A DNA stretch of 9,162 nt from Candidatus Zipacnadia bacterium (GTDB taxonomy: Bacteria > Armatimonadota > Zipacnadia > Zipacnadales > UBA5352). The stretch lies in the NCBI GenBank assembly GCA_029820915.1, contig JALGUI010000078.1:1-9162 (forward strand). The letters are read 5' to 3'. The notes under the pieces are model-generated. The model did not search any database, was not told the origin of the DNA, and was given only the letters and a program-made list of their open reading frames with translations. The position numbers and the translations under genes are program-made. This document shows, piece by piece, positions 5,705-9,162 of the stretch (positions are counted from its first letter, which is position 1; every line of letters starts with the position of its first letter).

Positions 5705-6496
5705 ATGCACGAGGAGCACGGAAGCTGGCTCAAACCGATCGCCGACCTGCTGCCCGCGAGCTGGCACGGGTTTGTGGACATCTACGTGCTCAACGCCTGG
5801 CTGGTCATGCTCATCCTGGTGCTGCTGGCTTTGGCGGGCACGCGCAGGCGCAGGCGAGTGCCTAGCGGTCTGCAGAACGCGTGGGAGATGTACGTGCTCT
5901 TCGTGCGCGACTTCTGCCGCGACCAGATTGGGCCGGGGGCCGAGAAGTACGCGCCGCTGCTCGGCACTCTCTTCGTCTACATTTTATTCATGAACCTGTT
6001 CGGCCTCATCCCGGGCTTCATTACGCCCACGATGTCGATCAACGTTACCGCCGCGCTGGCACTGTGCGTGTTCCTGGCGGTGCAGTACTTCGGCTTCGCC
6101 GAGCAGGGCCTGGGCTATCTCATGCATTTCGTCGGCGAGCCGTGGTGGCTGTTCCCGATCAACATCCCGGTGCATGTCATCGGCGAGCTCGCCAAGCCGC
6201 TGTCGCTTGCGGTCCGGCTCTTCGGCAACATGTTCGGGGAGGAGACCGCCATCTTCCGCATGGCGGCGCTGGGCGCGGCCATCCTGCCCTTCATCTACGT
6301 CCCGGTGCCCGTGCAGTTCATCAACGTGCTGCTGCACCTGATCATCGGGCCCATCCAGGCCTTCATCTTCTTCATCCTCAGCGCCGCCTACATCGAGATA
6401 GCGACGACTTCGCACGGTCACGAGGAACACGAAGAGGACGACACGCACCAGGAGAGCCCCGAGCACGCGTTCGCGCCCGCCGAGCAGGCGGCCTGA
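5705..6496 (+). CDS. atpB: F-type ATP synthase subunit a
   Basis: Subunit a forms the two ion half-channels against the c-ring in the membrane F0 sector. From ATG 5705 the product is 263 residues, normal for the family. The signature segment ELAKPLSLAVRLFGNMFGEE is at 161-180, with the essential Arg171 (equivalent to E. coli Arg210). The final helix has GPIQAFIFFILSAAYI at about 215-230, including Gln218. NLFGLIPGF at about 97-105 is also family-typical. After the last helix comes an unusual His- and acid-rich tail (about 237-254: His237, 239, 242, 248 and 254 among Glu/Asp). The ATG was chosen because the 41 residues encoded upstream in frame overlap atpI and resemble no subunit a. The ribosome binding site is weak (GGGA, 9 nt upstream), so coupling to atpI is likely. 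Confidence 0.97.
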   Translation: MHEEHGSWLKPIADLLPASWHGFVDIYVLNAWLVMLILVLLALAGTRRRRRVPSGLQNAWEMYVLFVRDFCRDQIGPGAEKYAPLLGTLFVYILFMNLFGLIPGFITPTMSINVTAALALCVFLAVQYFGFAEQGLGYLMHFVGEPWWLFPINIPVHVIGELAKPLSLAVRLFGNMFGEETAIFRMAALGAAILPFIYVPVPVQFINVLLHLIIGPIQAFIFFILSAAYIEIATTSHGHEEHEEDDTHQESPEHAFAPAEQAA

Positions 6497-6541
6497 ACGT
6501 GCGGGGAAGCCGCAGACGCGATACCAGGAGGTTCGACGAGT

Positions 6542-6808
6542 ATGGACTATCCCAGCATGCTGGCTCTGGTGGTCGGGTTCGGGCTGCCGCTCGCCGTGAT
6601 GTTCGCGGCCCGCGCCCAGGGCAACGCGGCGGCGACGGCGATGGAGGCCATCGCCCGCCAGCCGGAGGCGGCGGGCGACATCCGCGGCGCCCTCATCCTG
6701 TCGCTGGCGCTGATCGAGTCGCTGGTCATCTACGTGCTGCTGGCCTTCCTGCTGCTGTTCGGCAGGCTACCGTCGATCATGGAGTACCTCCAGGCTATGG
6801 GGCAATAG
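6542..6808 (+). CDS. atpE: F-type ATP synthase subunit c
   Basis: Subunit c oligomerises into the rotating proteolipid ring. The 88-residue product is two helices joined by the polar loop A-R-Q-P-E-A at 38-43. The ion-binding carboxylate is Glu59 in the second helix, set in L-I-E-S-L-V-I-Y, with Gln26 in the first helix. Gln26, Glu59, Ser60 and Tyr64 align by position with Gln32, Glu65, Ser66 and Tyr70 of the Na+-binding Ilyobacter tartaricus c subunit as I remember it. Leu61 replaces its Thr67. The protein also resembles chloroplast and cyanobacterial proton c subunits, which carry Ala after the Glu, so ion choice is open. AGGAGGT 9 nt before the ATG is the strongest ribosome binding site in the operon, fitting the high copy number of c. 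Confidence 0.97.
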   Translation: MDYPSMLALVVGFGLPLAVMFAARAQGNAAATAMEAIARQPEAAGDIRGALILSLALIESLVIYVLLAFLLLFGRLPSIMEYLQAMGQ

Positions 6809-6853
6809 CCCGCCGTGGGCCTGAGGACGGGGCACGATACGGATTGAGGGACC

Positions 6854-7381
6854 ATGGGTGAGCTCTTCGAGGCATTGGGGCTGGAGCCGGGCATACTGCT
6901 GGTCAACATGGCCGGCTTCGTGCTCCTGGTGCTGCTGCTCAAGCGCTTCGCATTCGGGCCCATCGGCGACATCCTCGCCGAGCGGGCGCGCGAGGTTGAG
7001 GCAGACCTCGAGGAGGCCGAGCGCGTCCGACAGATGGCTCTGGCGGACAGGCGCGCCATGGCGGAGGAGCTCGGCAAGCTCGACGAGCGCGGGCGCGAGA
7101 TAGTCTCGAAGGCCGAGGACGACGCTGAGCAGCGCCGTGCGGAGATCCTCCGGCGCGCCGACGAGCAGAGCCGCCGCATCGCGGACGAGGGCCGTCGCTC
7201 GGTGGAGCTGGCGGAGGCCGAGGCCCGGCAACGGCTGCGCGAGGAGACCGCCGACATCGCCGTCGCGGTGTCCGAGCGCGCCCTGCGCGAGGCGACCGAC
7301 GAGCAGCGTCAGGCGGCCCTGGTGGACGCCTTCATCGAGGACATCGAGCGCATTGCCCGCAAGGAGGGCGACACTAGGTGA
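6854..7381 (+). CDS. atpF: F-type ATP synthase subunit b
   Basis: Subunit b is the membrane-anchored dimeric arm of the peripheral stalk that holds F1 against rotation. The 175-residue product has a single N-terminal membrane helix at about 14-33, followed by the conserved Lys/Arg-Phe-x-F-G-P-I turn at about 30-37. A long, highly charged Ala/Glu/Arg helix continues to the C terminus, as expected for the right-handed coiled coil. No second b or b' copy is adjacent, so a homodimer is likely. The start at ATG 6854 has GAGGG only 3 nt upstream, a short spacing, but the membrane helix position supports it. Its stop overlaps the atpH start by 4 bp (GTGA), implying coupled translation. Confidence 0.95.
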   Translation: MGELFEALGLEPGILLVNMAGFVLLVLLLKRFAFGPIGDILAERAREVEADLEEAERVRQMALADRRAMAEELGKLDERGREIVSKAEDDAEQRRAEILRRADEQSRRIADEGRRSVELAEAEARQRLREETADIAVAVSERALREATDEQRQAALVDAFIEDIERIARKEGDTR

Positions 7382-7917
7382 TCGGGCGCTCGGTCGCGCG
7401 CCGCTACCTCGCCGCGTCGCTCGAGGCGGCCGAACGCGCCGGGCTGCGCGACGAGTTGGGGCGCCAGCTCACGCACCTGCGGCCGATCACCGAGGCAGCG
7501 CCCGAACTCGTCCGGCTCCTGGCGCACCCCACCATGCGCCTGGAGCGGAAGCTTGCCGCCGTGGAGCGCCTGCTCGGCGAGGCGCTGGTGGCGCCGCTGC
7601 GCGATCTCGTGGCCCTGCTGATCGACAATGATCGGCTCGAGGTGCTGCGCGCGGCGGCCGACGTGTACCAGGAACTCGTGGACGAGGCCCAGGGCGTCGT
7701 GCGTGCCCACGTGACCACGGCCATGCCGCTGCCCGACGACCAGGCCGAGCGGCTGCGGGCGGCGCTGCGGGGCTGGCTGGACGCCGACGTCGTGCTCGAC
7801 CCGCGCGTCGATCCGCAGACCATCGGCGGCATCGTCGTGGCGGTGGGGGACCGGACGCTCGACGGCAGCCTGCGTGGCCGCCTGCAGCGCATCAGGGCAC
7901 GGATAGTGGCCGATTAG
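7378..7917 (+). CDS. atpH: F-type ATP synthase subunit delta (OSCP-like)
   Basis: Delta caps the F1 head and joins the alpha N termini to subunit b. The 179-residue product matches the usual length. The N-terminal helical domain opens with VARRYLAASLEAA at about 6-18, matching the family's A-x-R-Y-A-x-A-L pattern. Its middle carries LLIDNDRLEVL at about 80-90. The C-terminal domain ends with GGIVVAVGDRTLDGSLRGRL at 150-169, which corresponds to the diagnostic G-G-x-x-(I/V)-x-(I/V)-G-D-x-x-(I/L)-D-x-S segment. It starts at GTG 7378, overlapping the atpF stop by 4 bp, with AAGGAGG 10 nt upstream inside atpF. A 103-bp gap with an inverted repeat separates it from atpA, the longest gap in the operon. 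Confidence 0.95.
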   Translation: MIGRSVARRYLAASLEAAERAGLRDELGRQLTHLRPITEAAPELVRLLAHPTMRLERKLAAVERLLGEALVAPLRDLVALLIDNDRLEVLRAAADVYQELVDEAQGVVRAHVTTAMPLPDDQAERLRAALRGWLDADVVLDPRVDPQTIGGIVVAVGDRTLDGSLRGRLQRIRARIVAD

Positions 7918-7973
7918 GGCCGCCGCACCCGCCGCGGAGGTCGGGCATCCTGTCCAACACCGCCGTTGTCAGC

Positions 7974-8002
7974 GCGGCCGAATCCGCTTCAGGTCCGGCC
8001 GC
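7974..8002 (+). repeat. Inverted repeat in the atpH-atpA gap
   Basis: GCGGCCG (7974-7980) and CGGCCGC (7996-8002) are exact reverse complements with a 15-nt loop. The hairpin ends 3 nt before the AAGGGG site used by atpA. It could tune atpA translation or protect an mRNA processing end, adjusting subunit stoichiometry. No T tract follows, so it is not a convincing terminator within the operon. Confidence 0.4.
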
Positions 8003-8005
8003 CGC

Positions 8006-8011
8006 AAGGGG
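8006..8011 (+). promoter_or_regulatory. Shine-Dalgarno site supporting the GTG start of atpA
   Basis: AAGGGG lies 9 nt before GTG 8021. Starting there yields S-V-R-P-E-E at the N terminus, the usual opening of bacterial alpha subunits (M-S-I-R-P-E-E). The stronger-looking GGAGGAGG at 8035-8042 is in fact the Pro-Glu-Glu coding stretch, so ATG 8045 just after it is probably a false start. Confidence 0.7.
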
Positions 8012-8020
8012 TGACCGAAG

Positions 8021-9162
<1,142 letters not shown>

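Noticed and set aside
7918..8007. Direct repeat GGCCGCCGCA at 7918-7927 and 7997-8006
   Set aside because: A 10-bp GC-only-like match is expected by chance at this base composition, and it flanks nothing that looks mobile.

Overview
The window is a GC-rich bacterial chromosome segment (roughly 70% by eye, not computed). All supported genes lie on the + strand and nothing in it looks mobile. Two plain sigma70-type promoters and Shine-Dalgarno sites are readable. Stalk domains (copper amine oxidase N-terminal-like), a PHP-type phosphatase of the CpsB/CapC/YwqE family and an atpZ-atpI-headed ATP synthase operon are compatible with Armatimonadota or a related poorly cultured phylum. That assignment is a low-confidence inference.

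Left part (1-4233): the last 41 codons of an unidentified gene are followed by about 255 bp of non-coding DNA. This spacer holds two GC-rich inverted repeats, a near-consensus promoter (TTGACA, 17 bp, TATAGT, extended -10) and a 10-bp hairpin just before the next ribosome binding site. The promoter should drive a tight cluster: a secreted Ig-like plus stalk-domain protein, cytidine deaminase (cdd), an exported polysaccharide deacetylase carrying its own C-terminal stalk domain, and the tRNA 2-thiouridylase MnmA. MnmA appears to start inside the deacetylase gene. The grouping mixes envelope remodelling with nucleotide and tRNA metabolism.

Middle (4288-5019): a PHP-fold phosphatase of the capsule-regulating tyrosine phosphatase type has all the expected metal ligands, but its usual DDG loop is replaced.

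Right part (5045-9162): a second strong promoter (TTGACT, 17 bp, TACAAT) sits immediately before atpZ. The F-type ATP synthase operon follows in the order atpZ-atpI-atpB-atpE-atpF-atpH-atpA. The window ends inside atpA, so gamma, beta and epsilon are presumably downstream. AtpZ and AtpI are small membrane accessory proteins. AtpB and AtpE form the ion channel and c-ring, AtpF and AtpH the peripheral stalk, and AtpA the non-catalytic subunit of the F1 head. The c subunit has a Gln...Glu-Ser...Tyr arrangement resembling sodium-binding c-rings.

No tRNA, rRNA, CRISPR, insertion sequence or clearly new multi-gene system was seen. The points most worth checking are residue-level deviations in MnmA, the PHP phosphatase and the c subunit, and the two promoter/leader regions.
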